8,392 nt of DNA, from NCBI GenBank assembly GCA_024860865.1, contig JACRDV010000156.1:1-8392 (forward strand), read 5' to 3'. Numbering within the stretch: position 1 is the first letter of the stretch; the number at the start of each line of letters is the position of its first letter. This document shows positions 1-5,890 of this stretch, one piece after another. Source of the DNA: JACRDV01 sp024860865 [NCBI: Methanobacteriota archaeon] (GTDB lineage Archaea; JACRDV01). Below the pieces are notes generated by a model. The model made no database searches. It saw nothing but the letters and a program-made list of their open reading frames with translations, and was not told where the DNA came from. The translations under genes were made by a program, and so were the position numbers.

Positions 1-823
1 AAAAATTAATTTTGGGATTATTTTTAATGAACCCAAATTTTTTTGCGCAATCAAAATATTTTATTAAGCCTTTCTCATTCTCTTTATCAAACCCATAATC
101 CAATTTTGACAAGTGTTCTTTCATAAAATTTGTGCTTATATTAATTCCTTTTGAAAGTTTTTCAGAAATCACATCAAAATTTTCATAAGCATATTTTTTC
201 GATTTACATAGTTTTTGATATAACATTTGTAGCTGCTCAGGATGTTGTTCTGCAAATTCCTTCCTAATTGCCCACAATGCATAGACCATTTTATTCCCCG
301 TAAGAGCTTTCCATTCTTCGCCTAGATCAGTCAAGACTTTATTTTTTCTATAGTTTGCAATCAGTGCGTGGTCTCCAATAAGGAGTGCGGCATCAGCTTT
401 TTTAAGCATACTTTTTATATCGGGATTGCTGTGGTAAATGATTTCAGCATTGATACCTTTAATTTTCAAAATGATTTGAGCAAGGATAGTTGAGCTTGCC
501 GATGTACTAGGAACGGCTAATTTTTTATCCTTTAAATCTTCTAAAGAAGTGCAATTCTCAGAAAAAATAAGTATGCTTTTTGTTTCACCATAGCCGCTTA
601 TCGAAAAATCAGGGAGAATCAATAGATTCTTAGAATTTTGTCCGTAGATAATTGATGGAATTGGCCCTATATCGATTTCATTGTTAAGAAGCATTTCTCC
701 AAGTTTAGGTGGGTGGGCAGTATGAAAACTAGAATCGTCCAATTTAACTATACCATTTACAATTGCATAATAGATAAAATCAGTATTTTTAAAAAAAGTT
801 TGGCCAATTCTTATATTAACCAT
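1..823 (-). CDS. mqnA: Chorismate dehydratase MqnA, 3' end cut by window edge
   Basis: MqnA removes water from chorismate to give 3-[(1-carboxyvinyl)oxy]benzoate, the first step of the futalosine route to menaquinone in the cytoplasm. From ATG at 823 the minus strand reads 274 codons to the window edge without a stop. The family is about 270-290 residues, so little is missing. The periplasmic-binding-like fold of this family is supported by an N-terminal IRIG strand (4-7), the DIGPIPS segment (51-57), the PSTSASSTI loop (105-113), IGDHAL (149-154) and DLGEEWKALTG (166-176), followed by a WAIRKEF helix. IGDxAL plus DLGxxWxxxTG separates MqnA from its paralogue MqnD. An in-frame TGA at 844-842 leaves this as the first Met, and GGAG lies four bases upstream. 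It points away from the 917-1477 module and the same way as ubiE-mqnE, from which that module separates it. Confidence 0.87.
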   Translation of the reverse strand, partial: MVNIRIGQTFFKNTDFIYYAIVNGIVKLDDSSFHTAHPPKLGEMLLNNEIDIGPIPSIIYGQNSKNLLILPDFSISGYGETKSILIFSENCTSLEDLKDKKLAVPSTSASSTILAQIILKIKGINAEIIYHSNPDIKSMLKKADAALLIGDHALIANYRKNKVLTDLGEEWKALTGNKMVYALWAIRKEFAEQHPEQLQMLYQKLCKSKKYAYENFDVISEKLSKGINISTNFMKEHLSKLDYGFDKENEKGLIKYFDCAKKFGFIKNNPKINF

Positions 824-851
824 TTTGCTCCAAAGAGATTTTCATATTCAG

Positions 852-862
852 AATTTATATTT
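852..862 (-). promoter_or_regulatory. Candidate TATA box for mqnA
   Basis: On the minus strand this reads AAAAATATAAATTC-like sequence about 33 bases before the mqnA ATG. That spacing fits an archaeal TATA element with a very short 5' leader. It lies in the 93-bp gap between mqnA and the divergent 917 ORF. For the plus strand, only weak TTTTTAAAA (874-882) and ATTTAAA (896-902) candidates are seen. Confidence 0.45.
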
Positions 863-916
863 TTCTCTTGAAGTTTTTAAAACTTTTAGAGATACATTTA
901 AACACAATAGAAAGTA

Positions 917-1129
917 TTGTATACATATGATAGAGATGCAAAAATTGCAGCCACGGTTTTAAAAGTTGATTTCCAGAGTATATCAATTATCTTGTTGGAG
1001 GCCCTCATGAAAGATATTATATCAGTCGATGAATTTGAACTTAAGCTCGATGAACTTGCATCTATAGCAGGTTTACCAAAAGATAGAGTAGTTGAAATTA
1101 AACGTATTGGAAAAATATTAAAAGGATGA
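917..1129 (+). pseudogene. Probable remnant (C-terminal half) of a PIN-domain/DUF3368-type toxin
   Basis: This 70-codon ORF opens only with TTG and has no SD, so the start is doubtful; the first internal ATG is codon 31. The product, beginning YTYDRDAKIAATVL and continuing with LLEALMKDIISVDEFELKLDEL, follows the layout of the C-terminal half of archaeal PIN/DUF3368 RNase toxins. In those, an L-T-D-D-x-x-A-R-x-x-A stretch leads into a helix, a 'G-L-I-S' turn and a final helix; here the first acidic residue of DD is replaced by Tyr. About 90-100 N-terminal residues carrying the first catalytic Asp are absent. An overlapping frame (820-930) carries LEIHLNTIESIVYI, faintly like the 'GEAEAIALA' PIN helix, as if a frameshift and deletion had occurred. 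The stop overlaps the SD of the antitoxin-like gene, so the two are coupled. The PIN assignment is by eye only; a novel small protein is the alternative. Confidence 0.42.
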
Positions 1130-1135
1130 TTTGAA

Positions 1136-1477
1136 ATGCCACAAACTGTTGTTACTGTTAGAATAGATCAAAAACTTCTGAGATGGTTAGATGAGATAGC
1201 AAAAGCGCTTAAAATTGATCGAGCAAGTATAGTGCGGATATTATTGAACGAAGGTGTACAAAAACATAAACTAGAACTTGCATTAAAACTCCTAAAGGAA
1301 GGAAAAATCACCACTGAAAAAGCTGCAGAGATGTGTGAACTTTCTATTTATGAAATAATTGAAGCTGCCAGAAAAGAGGGTATACCAAGTCAATTAACAA
1401 TTGAGGATATTAGAAAAGAAACAGCTACCATGCTGAAAAGGCTAAAGAAAGTCGAATTAGCCAAAAAAATCTCATAA
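1136..1477 (+). CDS. RHH-UPF0175 antitoxin-like DNA-binding protein
   Basis: The 113-residue protein has two parts. Residues 4-45 form a ribbon-helix-helix unit: a VVTVRI strand, a helix around KLLRWLDEIAKAL, then a second helix RASIVRILLNEGV. Residues 46-90 match UPF0175: LALKLLKEGKITTEKAAEMCELSIYEI is the diagnostic 'G-K-I-S-x-x-x-A-A-x-x-A-x-x' helix-turn-helix, followed by a GIP turn and an acidic TIEDIRKE tail. Such proteins are usually antitoxins and repressors for PIN/DUF3368 RNase toxins, with the RHH part dimerising on operator DNA. SD AGGATGAT (1123-1130) sits five bases before the ATG and contains the TGA of the upstream ORF, indicating translational coupling. No full toxin gene is adjacent: upstream is only the remnant and downstream is convergent mqnE. 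It may therefore be an orphan antitoxin or a transcription factor. Domain calls are firm; function is inferred. Confidence 0.75.
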   Translation: MPQTVVTVRIDQKLLRWLDEIAKALKIDRASIVRILLNEGVQKHKLELALKLLKEGKITTEKAAEMCELSIYEIIEAARKEGIPSQLTIEDIRKETATMLKRLKKVELAKKIS

Positions 1478-1505
1478 GAAAATCTAAGAAAGAATATAGA
1501 AAGTT
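1478..1505 (-). terminator. Pyrimidine-rich 3' end of mqnE
   Basis: Read on the minus strand after the mqnE TAA, this 28-bp convergent gap is a run of T and C (AACTTTCTATATTCTTTC and onward), continuing into the end of the 1136 gene. Archaeal transcription often stops at such U-rich tracts without a hairpin. No stem is visible, so this is a weak call. Confidence 0.3.
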
Positions 1506-2633
1506 TTAGAAGACTTTAATAATTTCATATGTTGTAGTTCTCTGTGCTGGAATTCTTCCTGCTTCTCTTATCAATTCTACAAGCTGATCTTTTGTGATGT
1601 ATTCCTCACTCGTAGCGCCGGCAGCGTGAGTTATCTTTTCTTCTACCACTGTTCCATCTAGGTCATTAACCCCATAATTTAAAGAGATCTGGGCTAATTT
1701 TCTCCCCAACATTATCCAGAACGCTCTGATATTTTTTATATAATCATTTAGTAGAATCCTTGAAACTGCAAGAGTCTTTAAATCATCAAAACCGGTTGGG
1801 CCATTTTTAACTAATCCTTCTTTTAAAAGACATGTGTTCTGGGGATGAAAACTCAGAGGTATGAATGCTTGAAATCCGCCAGATTTCTTTTGTGTCTCTC
1901 TCAGTTTAAGGATATGATCAACTCTATCTTCTATAGTTTCGATGTGGCCATAAAGCATAGTTGCGTTGGTTTTTAATCCTAGTTTATGGGCAATCGTATG
2001 AACATTGAGCCATCCCTCTCCGCTTACCTTATTCGGGCATAGCTTTTTTCTAAGCTCTTCATTAAACACTTCTGCCCCGCCACCGGGAATTGAACCTAAG
2101 CCGGCATCAATAAGCCTTTTCAAGACTTCCTCTATACTATTTCCAGAAATTTTTGTGAAATAAGCTATCTCCACAGCCGTAAAGGCTTGAATGTGAATAT
2201 TTGGAAATTTTTCTTTAATTTTTTTTAGCATTTCTTCATAAAATTCGAAGGAAAGATCAGGATGCAATGAGCCAACAATGTGAACTTCAGTAATACCAAG
2301 TTGTACTGTCTCTGAAATTTTTTTTAAAATTTCATCAATAGATAGAGTATATGCTTCAGGTGATTCTGTATCCCTATAGAAGGCGCAGAATTTACATTTA
2401 CTAACACATATGTTAGTGTAGTTTATGTGCCTGTTGATCACGAAAGTTACAATGTCCCCAACTGTTCTTTTTCGGAGATTATCTGCTAAAGCACCGAGCA
2501 AAAGAAGGTTATTTGATTTCATTAAAACAATACCGTCTTCTCTATCAAGTTCTTCTCCATTTAGTGCCTTTTCTACTACACCTGAAATTTCATCTTCGCG
2601 AAATTCTTTTAATAAAGCGCTTAATTTTTGCAT
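1506..2633 (-). CDS. mqnE: Aminodeoxyfutalosine synthase MqnE (radical SAM)
   Basis: MqnE joins 3-[(1-carboxyvinyl)oxy]benzoate to the adenosyl radical from S-adenosylmethionine to make 6-amino-6-deoxyfutalosine, the second step of the pathway. The 375 residues match the usual family length. The radical-SAM CxxxCxxC cluster site is C76, C80, C83 after INYTNICV. It is followed by VHIVGSLHPDLSFEFYEEML (118-136), QAFTAVEI (149-156), SIPGGGAEVF (181-190), NATMLYGHIET (223-233), GGFQAFIPLSFHP (252-264) and the C-terminal LDGTVVEEKITHAAGA (325-340). The HIVGxLHPDL and LDGTVVEEKI signatures favour MqnE over the related MqnC. ATG at 2633 follows AGGATG on the message, which overlaps the ubiE TAG, so the two genes form one coupled operon with a 12-base gap. 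It uses the product of MqnA, encoded in the same window. Confidence 0.92.
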   Translation of the reverse strand: MQKLSALLKEFREDEISGVVEKALNGEELDREDGIVLMKSNNLLLLGALADNLRKRTVGDIVTFVINRHINYTNICVSKCKFCAFYRDTESPEAYTLSIDEILKKISETVQLGITEVHIVGSLHPDLSFEFYEEMLKKIKEKFPNIHIQAFTAVEIAYFTKISGNSIEEVLKRLIDAGLGSIPGGGAEVFNEELRKKLCPNKVSGEGWLNVHTIAHKLGLKTNATMLYGHIETIEDRVDHILKLRETQKKSGGFQAFIPLSFHPQNTCLLKEGLVKNGPTGFDDLKTLAVSRILLNDYIKNIRAFWIMLGRKLAQISLNYGVNDLDGTVVEEKITHAAGATSEEYITKDQLVELIREAGRIPAQRTTTYEIIKVF

Positions 2634-2645
2634 AAGAACATCCTG

Positions 2646-3365
2646 CTAGGGTTTAATACCAATATGTATAGCAACTACGCCACAGGTAAGATTGTAAATT
2701 TTGATATTTTTTAATCCAACATCTTCCATTATTTTCTTTAGTTTTTCTTTAGAAGGAAAATTTATTACTGAATTAGGAAGATAAACGTATGCATCTTTCC
2801 TTTTTGAAACTAGTCCCCCAATAATTGGAAGAACTTTGAGAATATAAAAGTAGTAAATTTTTCTAAATAAAAAATTTTTAGGTTGAGTGAATTCGAGAGA
2901 AATAACTTTTCCACCTGCCTTAACAACTCTAGTCATTTCTTCAAAAGTTTTTTTAACATCTGTAACATTCCTTAAGGCAAAACTAATTGTTGCGCAATCG
3001 AAGGTATTGTCCAAAAAAGGGAGATTTTCTGCTTTTTGTGCGATGAATTCAATTATTTTTTCATATTTAGTATTTTTAATCTTCTCTTGAGCTTTAGCGA
3101 GCATTTTTTTGACGAAATCCACTCCAACAACTTTGCCATTTGCTCCGACAAGTTTGGCTAGCTCTATGGCTAATTCACCTGTTCCAGTAGCAACGTCAAT
3201 TGCCCTACCTCCTGGTTTAAGTTCAGACTTAATGGCAGTGAATTTCCTCCAGTATTTATCTCGGTTTAAACTTAGCAACGTATTTAGAAGGTCATACTTA
3301 TCTACGATTGCTGAAAACATCTTTTGAACATACTCTGCTTTTTTTTCCGTATTGAAATCTATCAT
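2646..3365 (-). CDS. ubiE: Demethylmenaquinone methyltransferase UbiE/MenG
   Basis: This SAM-dependent methyltransferase adds the C-methyl group that turns demethylmenaquinone into menaquinone, the last step of the pathway, at the cytoplasmic face of the membrane. The 239 residues equal the family norm. Family marks in order are KMFSAIVDKYDLLNTLLS (15-32), WR at 39-40, the SAM-binding DVATGTGELAI (57-67), the acidic strand end VGVD (80-83), NLPFLDNTFDCATISFALRNV (114-134), ISLEFTQP (155-162) and YVYLPNSV (193-200). Only the UbiE/MenG/COQ5 group joins MF..IA..YD..N with the F-x-L-R-N-V segment. The start at 3365 has SD AGGAG seven bases upstream. Since the neighbours are mqn genes and no ubiquinone genes are seen, the substrate is most likely demethylmenaquinone (menG activity). 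First gene of the ubiE-mqnE operon. Confidence 0.92.
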   Translation of the reverse strand: MIDFNTEKKAEYVQKMFSAIVDKYDLLNTLLSLNRDKYWRKFTAIKSELKPGGRAIDVATGTGELAIELAKLVGANGKVVGVDFVKKMLAKAQEKIKNTKYEKIIEFIAQKAENLPFLDNTFDCATISFALRNVTDVKKTFEEMTRVVKAGGKVISLEFTQPKNFLFRKIYYFYILKVLPIIGGLVSKRKDAYVYLPNSVINFPSKEKLKKIMEDVGLKNIKIYNLTCGVVAIHIGIKP

Positions 3366-3472
3366 GATATCTCTCCTAAACGTTGCGAAAACGAATTAAA
3401 ATCAATCTTAACTTTTTTGTTTAAATTTTCTACCGTAGAGATTTGTTAGAATTAGAAAATTAGTCTTTTAAT
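3366..3472 (-). promoter_or_regulatory. Upstream region of the ubiE-mqnE operon
   Basis: This 107-bp AT-rich gap separates the tlpA-like stop from ubiE. On the minus strand AGGAGAGATATC precedes the ubiE ATG, and AAATTTAAAC (about 3419-3428) could serve as a TATA box with a leader of roughly 30 bases. ubiE may also receive read-through from the tlpA-like gene, since only a weak T-rich stretch follows that stop. Confidence 0.35.
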
Positions 3473-3979
3473 TTACTTGAGAAGTTCTTCAATTGATCCA
3501 GTAAGCTCGCTTTCGCTTATAGCCCCTGTATACCTTCGAGCAATTTTTCCATCTTTTGTAATAAAGAAAGTGGTTGGGATACCGGTAACTTCATAGTCTC
3601 TCGCGATCTTTCCATCCCTATCATAGCCATTTAGGAAAGTAATATCAAATTCTTGAATAAAAGCCCTTGCGTTAGCCTCGCTATCTGCAATATTTATTCC
3701 AATAAAAATGACTCCTTTTTCTTTGTATATTCTGTAGACTTTTTCAAGAGTAGGTGCTTCAAAACGGCAAGGGCCGCACCAAGAAGCCCAAAAATTTAGT
3801 ACAACTGGTTTACCTCTAAACTCTTTGAGCGTGAGTTCTTTACCATCGAATAATTTTAAGGTAAATAGTGGAGCATCAGATAGAGAAGTTTTCTTAGTAT
3901 ATTTATCAATAGCATATACAGCAAACACCAAAAGTAAAAATATGGTGGCTGAAATCAGTACTATTTTCTTGGTTTGCAA
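3473..3979 (-). CDS. Membrane-anchored TlpA/ResA-type thioredoxin
   Basis: This is a 168-residue thiol-disulfide oxidoreductase. Residues 5-23 form a hydrophobic segment after a positive MQTKK start, a signal anchor that would place the rest outside the cytoplasmic membrane. The domain follows the AlkyhydroperoxidaseTSA/Redoxin-like TlpA pattern: [20 protein letters not shown] (39-58), [13 protein letters not shown] (59-71) with catalytic C68 and C71, the cis-proline loop TGIPTTFFI (132-140, P135), and a terminal helix. Known roles of the family are reduction of apocytochrome c haem-binding cysteines, of oxidase metal sites, or of other exported proteins; which applies here is not visible. 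The only possible start is TTG: AGGAG sits six bases upstream and no other Met occurs in the protein. Its own TATA-like box lies 65 bp upstream. It points the same way as the His-rich membrane gene but is separated from it by 208 bp. Confidence 0.88.
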   Translation of the reverse strand: MQTKKIVLISATIFLLLVFAVYAIDKYTKKTSLSDAPLFTLKLFDGKELTLKEFRGKPVVLNFWASWCGPCRFEAPTLEKVYRIYKEKGVIFIGINIADSEANARAFIQEFDITFLNGYDRDGKIARDYEVTGIPTTFFITKDGKIARRYTGAISESELTGSIEELLK

Positions 3980-3985
3980 ATTTTT

Positions 3986-3990
3986 CTCCT
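3986..3990 (-). promoter_or_regulatory. SD site deciding the TTG start of the TlpA-like gene
   Basis: AGGAG on the minus strand, six bases before TTG at 3979-3977. It is the only evidence that fixes this unusual start codon, and no ATG or GTG start competes downstream. Confidence 0.7.
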
Positions 3991-4036
3991 TTTTTCTTTA
4001 GTTTTAATTATGGAATGAACTAGCTATGTTCTATCC

Positions 4037-4050
4037 ATTTTTATATCTTT
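4037..4050 (-). promoter_or_regulatory. Candidate TATA box of the TlpA-like gene
   Basis: The minus strand reads AAAGATATAAAAAT, a good archaeal TATA element. A start about 26 bases on would give a leader near 40 bases, long enough to include the AGGAG site. Just upstream (4055-4082), CCAA recurs three times at 9-10 bp spacing on the minus strand, possibly a factor-binding area, but this is weak. Confidence 0.45.
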
Positions 4051-4106
4051 TGATAGTTGGTGGCAATTGGTTAATTTGGCCATTTTCTGCGAGTGAAAAT
4101 TTTTAT

Positions 4107-4122
4107 AAAAAACAAAAAAAAT
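4107..4122 (-). terminator. T-tract terminator candidate after the His-rich membrane gene
   Basis: On the minus strand, about 65 bases past the stop of the membrane-protein gene, a run of eight T, a G and six T occurs in very AT-rich sequence. Intrinsic archaeal termination at U-runs needs no hairpin. The rest of the 208-bp gap 3980-4187 holds the tlpA promoter and no ORF that I can support. Confidence 0.4.
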
Positions 4123-4187
4123 TTTTACTAATAAAACCCGGTGATAAATTGGGAATGCACAACAAGTTTCTATAAAAATTAAATTGG

Positions 4188-5072
4188 TTATTTGTTTCTG
4201 GCTTTAAAGCTTTCTTCATACCAGTCAACCAGTAAGTCTTTCTTAAAAGTTTTTGAAATAGTTAAAGTTGAAATTGCAAAGAGCAATATAATAGCTCCAG
4301 TTGCAGCATGAAGAACATCTTGAAAAGCATGAGTCATAACATACAACCATCCGTTCTGAGCTATATGAGCATATCTTCCAACAAGTATATCTATTCCTAA
4401 AAGAGTTGTTGCAATTCCAAGAGTTGGAAGGTTCACCATAATTATGCCGTGTTCAAAATAGGCCCTTTTTGTCTCTCTAATAAGTAAGTAAGTTAAAACT
4501 AATGTGGGAAGGAATACAACATAAATAAAAGGCGCTTCAATTCTTTGATCCCAAGGAGTTTCAGCTTGGCTTGCAAGAATTGCTGAAAGTGAAATAAATG
4601 ATATAAAAATTATAAAGATTTCTTTTGTTGAGGCAGCACCAAAGCCTTCAAATTGATCTAAATACTCTTTCAAACCAATGTAAAAATAATATAGCACTAA
4701 AGGAGCAGCCATCATATGGGTATAGTGGAAGAAGTCATGTCCAAACGGTCCAAAGAAATGCTCTGCCACTTCTCCGAATCCGATTAAACCAGAGAAAATA
4801 ATTCCTACCATAGTAGGTTTCCAACCATATCTTGAGCCTCGGAAATAGATGTGGATAACATACACAGCAACCAAGCTTGCCAAAAAATGAAACATGCCAA
4901 CATATAGATGCACGGGGGTTTCAAGCATTCCAAAATGAACGTCCCATTGCCCTGCTAACATAGATTCTTCATTAAAATTTGCTTTTTCAAAATCAAGTGT
5001 AAATAACCAAATTAAAGAAGCTAAAATCACGATTATTAATAAACCTTTTTTTATATTAATTGAATTTCCCAT
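4188..5072 (-). CDS. Unrecognised polytopic membrane protein with paired histidines
   Basis: I do not recognise a family for this 294-residue protein. About eight hydrophobic segments can be drawn (roughly 10-26, 53-77, 86-104, 117-134, 151-168, 180-198, 209-230, 246-272), with a charged C-terminus. Twelve histidines cluster at helix ends: H46, H55, H62, H74, then H105, H112, H116, H119 within EVAEHFFGPFGHDFFHYTH, then H208, H236, H248 and H255. Several lie exactly seven residues apart (55/62, 105/112, 112/119, 248/255), hence on one helix face, as for metal or b-type haem ligands. It has only one cysteine-free core (no Cys seen), no CxxCH, and no NrfD-like sequence. ATG at 5072 has no SD and a TATA-like CTTAAATATT 28 bp upstream, indicating a leaderless message. 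It is divergent from the ArsR-type gene, its probable regulator. A metal transporter, haem/quinone membrane subunit or sensor is possible; none is shown. Confidence 0.8.
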   Translation of the reverse strand: MGNSINIKKGLLIIVILASLIWLFTLDFEKANFNEESMLAGQWDVHFGMLETPVHLYVGMFHFLASLVAVYVIHIYFRGSRYGWKPTMVGIIFSGLIGFGEVAEHFFGPFGHDFFHYTHMMAAPLVLYYFYIGLKEYLDQFEGFGAASTKEIFIIFISFISLSAILASQAETPWDQRIEAPFIYVVFLPTLVLTYLLIRETKRAYFEHGIIMVNLPTLGIATTLLGIDILVGRYAHIAQNGWLYVMTHAFQDVLHAATGAIILLFAISTLTISKTFKKDLLVDWYEESFKARNK

Positions 5073-5095
5073 ATTTTAATTAAGTTAATTTTTCT

Positions 5096-5105
5096 AATAT
5101 TTAAG
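5096..5105 (-). promoter_or_regulatory. Candidate TATA box, leaderless His-rich membrane gene
   Basis: The minus strand reads CTTAAATATT with its centre about 28 bases before the ATG at 5072. This puts the predicted transcript start at or next to the start codon, in agreement with the missing SD. It faces the regulator's promoter within the same 77-bp gap. Confidence 0.45.
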
Positions 5106-5125
5106 TATAAGAGAAAACTTTTATA
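5106..5125. promoter_or_regulatory. Imperfect inverted repeat, candidate ArsR-type operator
   Basis: TATAAGAG, four A, then CTTTTATA: the arms pair at seven of eight positions. The right arm overlaps the TATA box of the regulator gene and the left arm abuts the TATA box of the divergent membrane gene. A dimer bound here could block both. AT-richness makes chance repeats likely, so this is a candidate only. Confidence 0.35.
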
Positions 5126-5128
5126 AAT
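5120..5128 (+). promoter_or_regulatory. TATA box, leaderless ArsR-type gene
   Basis: TTTATAAAT is centred 26 bp before ATG 5150, the standard archaeal TATA-to-start distance, so the message probably begins at the start codon. No SD precedes the ATG, as expected for a leaderless transcript. Confidence 0.6.
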
Positions 5129-5149
5129 AATTAAGAAAATTGTTTAATT

Positions 5150-5617
5150 ATGGCATACGATGTTTTCAAAATAGTTGGGGATAAAAGTAGATTAAATATA
5201 TTGAAGTGTATTGGATTAAAACGCAGTGGAATATCTGTGAGCGAGATAGTTAGATGTACGAAGCTAGAGCAATCTCTAGTATCCCATCATTTGCAAAAAT
5301 TGAGAGAAGAGGGCTTTGTGCGAAGCAAAGCTGAAGGACAGCAGAGAATTTATACAATTTCTGATCCTAGAATTTTATTTCTTATTGAAAAAACCGCGGA
5401 TGCATTGAGGTACGTCGCAAGGGAACCATTAGGGATTACTGGAGAAAAGAAAATCGAAAAACAAATTAAAACGGGGAAATTGCATTCAAAGGAAGAGTTG
5501 TTAAAAGAAATATCTAGTTTTGAAAGGGAATTTACACTGCTATTTGGAGAAACAATGGCAAGGAAAATGGCAGTACAAATGAGGAAAGTTGTTAAAGAAA
5601 TGTTTAGTAAAGGTTAA
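5150..5617 (+). CDS. ArsR-family winged-helix regulator with C-terminal extension
   Basis: The 155-residue protein opens with the ArsR-type domain. FKIVGDKSRLNILKCI (6-21) is the first helix pair, ISVSEIVRCTKLEQSLVSHHLQKLREEGFV (28-57) the helix-turn-helix with recognition residues QSLVSHHLQKL, and RSKAEGQQRIYTIS (58-71) the wing. The canonical ELCVCDL arsenic/lead site of the alpha-3 helix is absent; only C20 and C36 occur, and C36 falls just before the recognition helix. The tail (about 75-155) is longer than in the usual 90-120-residue members, is rich in Lys/Glu and contains no extra cysteine, so the signal is unknown. It is divergent from the His-rich membrane gene over a shared promoter region and lies ahead of the ttr-like operon in the same direction. 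Control of one or both, and of itself, is a reasonable inference. Confidence 0.85.
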   Translation: MAYDVFKIVGDKSRLNILKCIGLKRSGISVSEIVRCTKLEQSLVSHHLQKLREEGFVRSKAEGQQRIYTISDPRILFLIEKTADALRYVAREPLGITGEKKIEKQIKTGKLHSKEELLKEISSFEREFTLLFGETMARKMAVQMRKVVKEMFSKG

Positions 5618-5769
5618 TTTTATCTTTTTCAAGCTGATTAGTGCCAGAAAAATTTGATTTAATTATAGGAATTCTGATTCTCTTCTGCCAAATTAAACCG
5701 ACCAAAATTACCTTCAAAAAATCTTTTAATGTACATGGACGTGAATAAATACCCATATATTTATAAAAA
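5618..5769 (+). other. AT-rich spacer after the ArsR-type gene
   Basis: This first part of the 273-bp gap before the ttrB-like gene begins with a T-rich stretch (about 5615-5630) that may end the regulator transcript. No gene, RNA or clear repeat is seen in it. ATTTATAAAAA at 5759-5769 could be an alternative upstream TATA box. Confidence 0.35.
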
Positions 5770-5790
5770 TTTTTTAATTTAATTAAAAAA
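5770..5790. repeat. Perfect 21-bp palindrome upstream of the ttr-like operon
   Basis: TTTTTTAATT, a central T, then AATTAAAAAA: two ten-base arms that pair exactly. It ends about 10 bp before the likely TATA box of the operon, the usual place for an archaeal activator site. The gap 5073-5149 also holds TTTTAATTAA, so a shared binding protein can be imagined. Low complexity weakens the case. Confidence 0.4.
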
Positions 5791-5798
5791 CAATAACA

Positions 5799-5812
5799 AA
5801 AAATTTATATTA
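5799..5812 (+). promoter_or_regulatory. Candidate TATA box of the ttrBA-like operon
   Basis: AAAAATTTATATTA is followed about 26 bases later by the start of a 55-60-base leader, which carries SD GGTGAT (5880-5885) ahead of ATG 5891. The upstream ATTTATAAAAA at 5759-5769 is the main alternative. Confidence 0.45.
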
Positions 5813-5890
5813 GTTAAATTCCCCCTTTTGGCTGTGGAAAAATGAAGATCTGCTTTTTTGTTAGTATCAATTAAGAATAGGTGATGAAAA

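Noticed and set aside
918-925. Palindrome TGTATACA at the TTG start of the toxin-remnant ORF, as an autoregulatory operator
   Set aside because: Eight bases is too short in AT-rich sequence, and no second copy was found nearby.
2425-3327. Three plus-strand ORFs of 67-74 codons (2425-2649, 2887-3090, 3109-3327)
   Set aside because: All lie antisense within mqnE or ubiE, are Ser/Phe/Leu-rich as expected from reversed coding sequence, and show no SD or recognisable motif.
4057-4194. TTGG spaced at about 10 bp (4057-4079) and a near-repeat AATTGGTTA(A)TTTG at 4065 and 4182
   Set aside because: The motifs are short, low in complexity and not placed alike relative to a promoter; noted only in the tlpA promoter entry.
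5842-5874. Ten-codon ORF (MKICFFVSIN) in the ttrB-like leader, a possible leader peptide
   Set aside because: No convincing SD, no regulatory codon run and no alternative hairpins are seen; length and position are easily due to chance.
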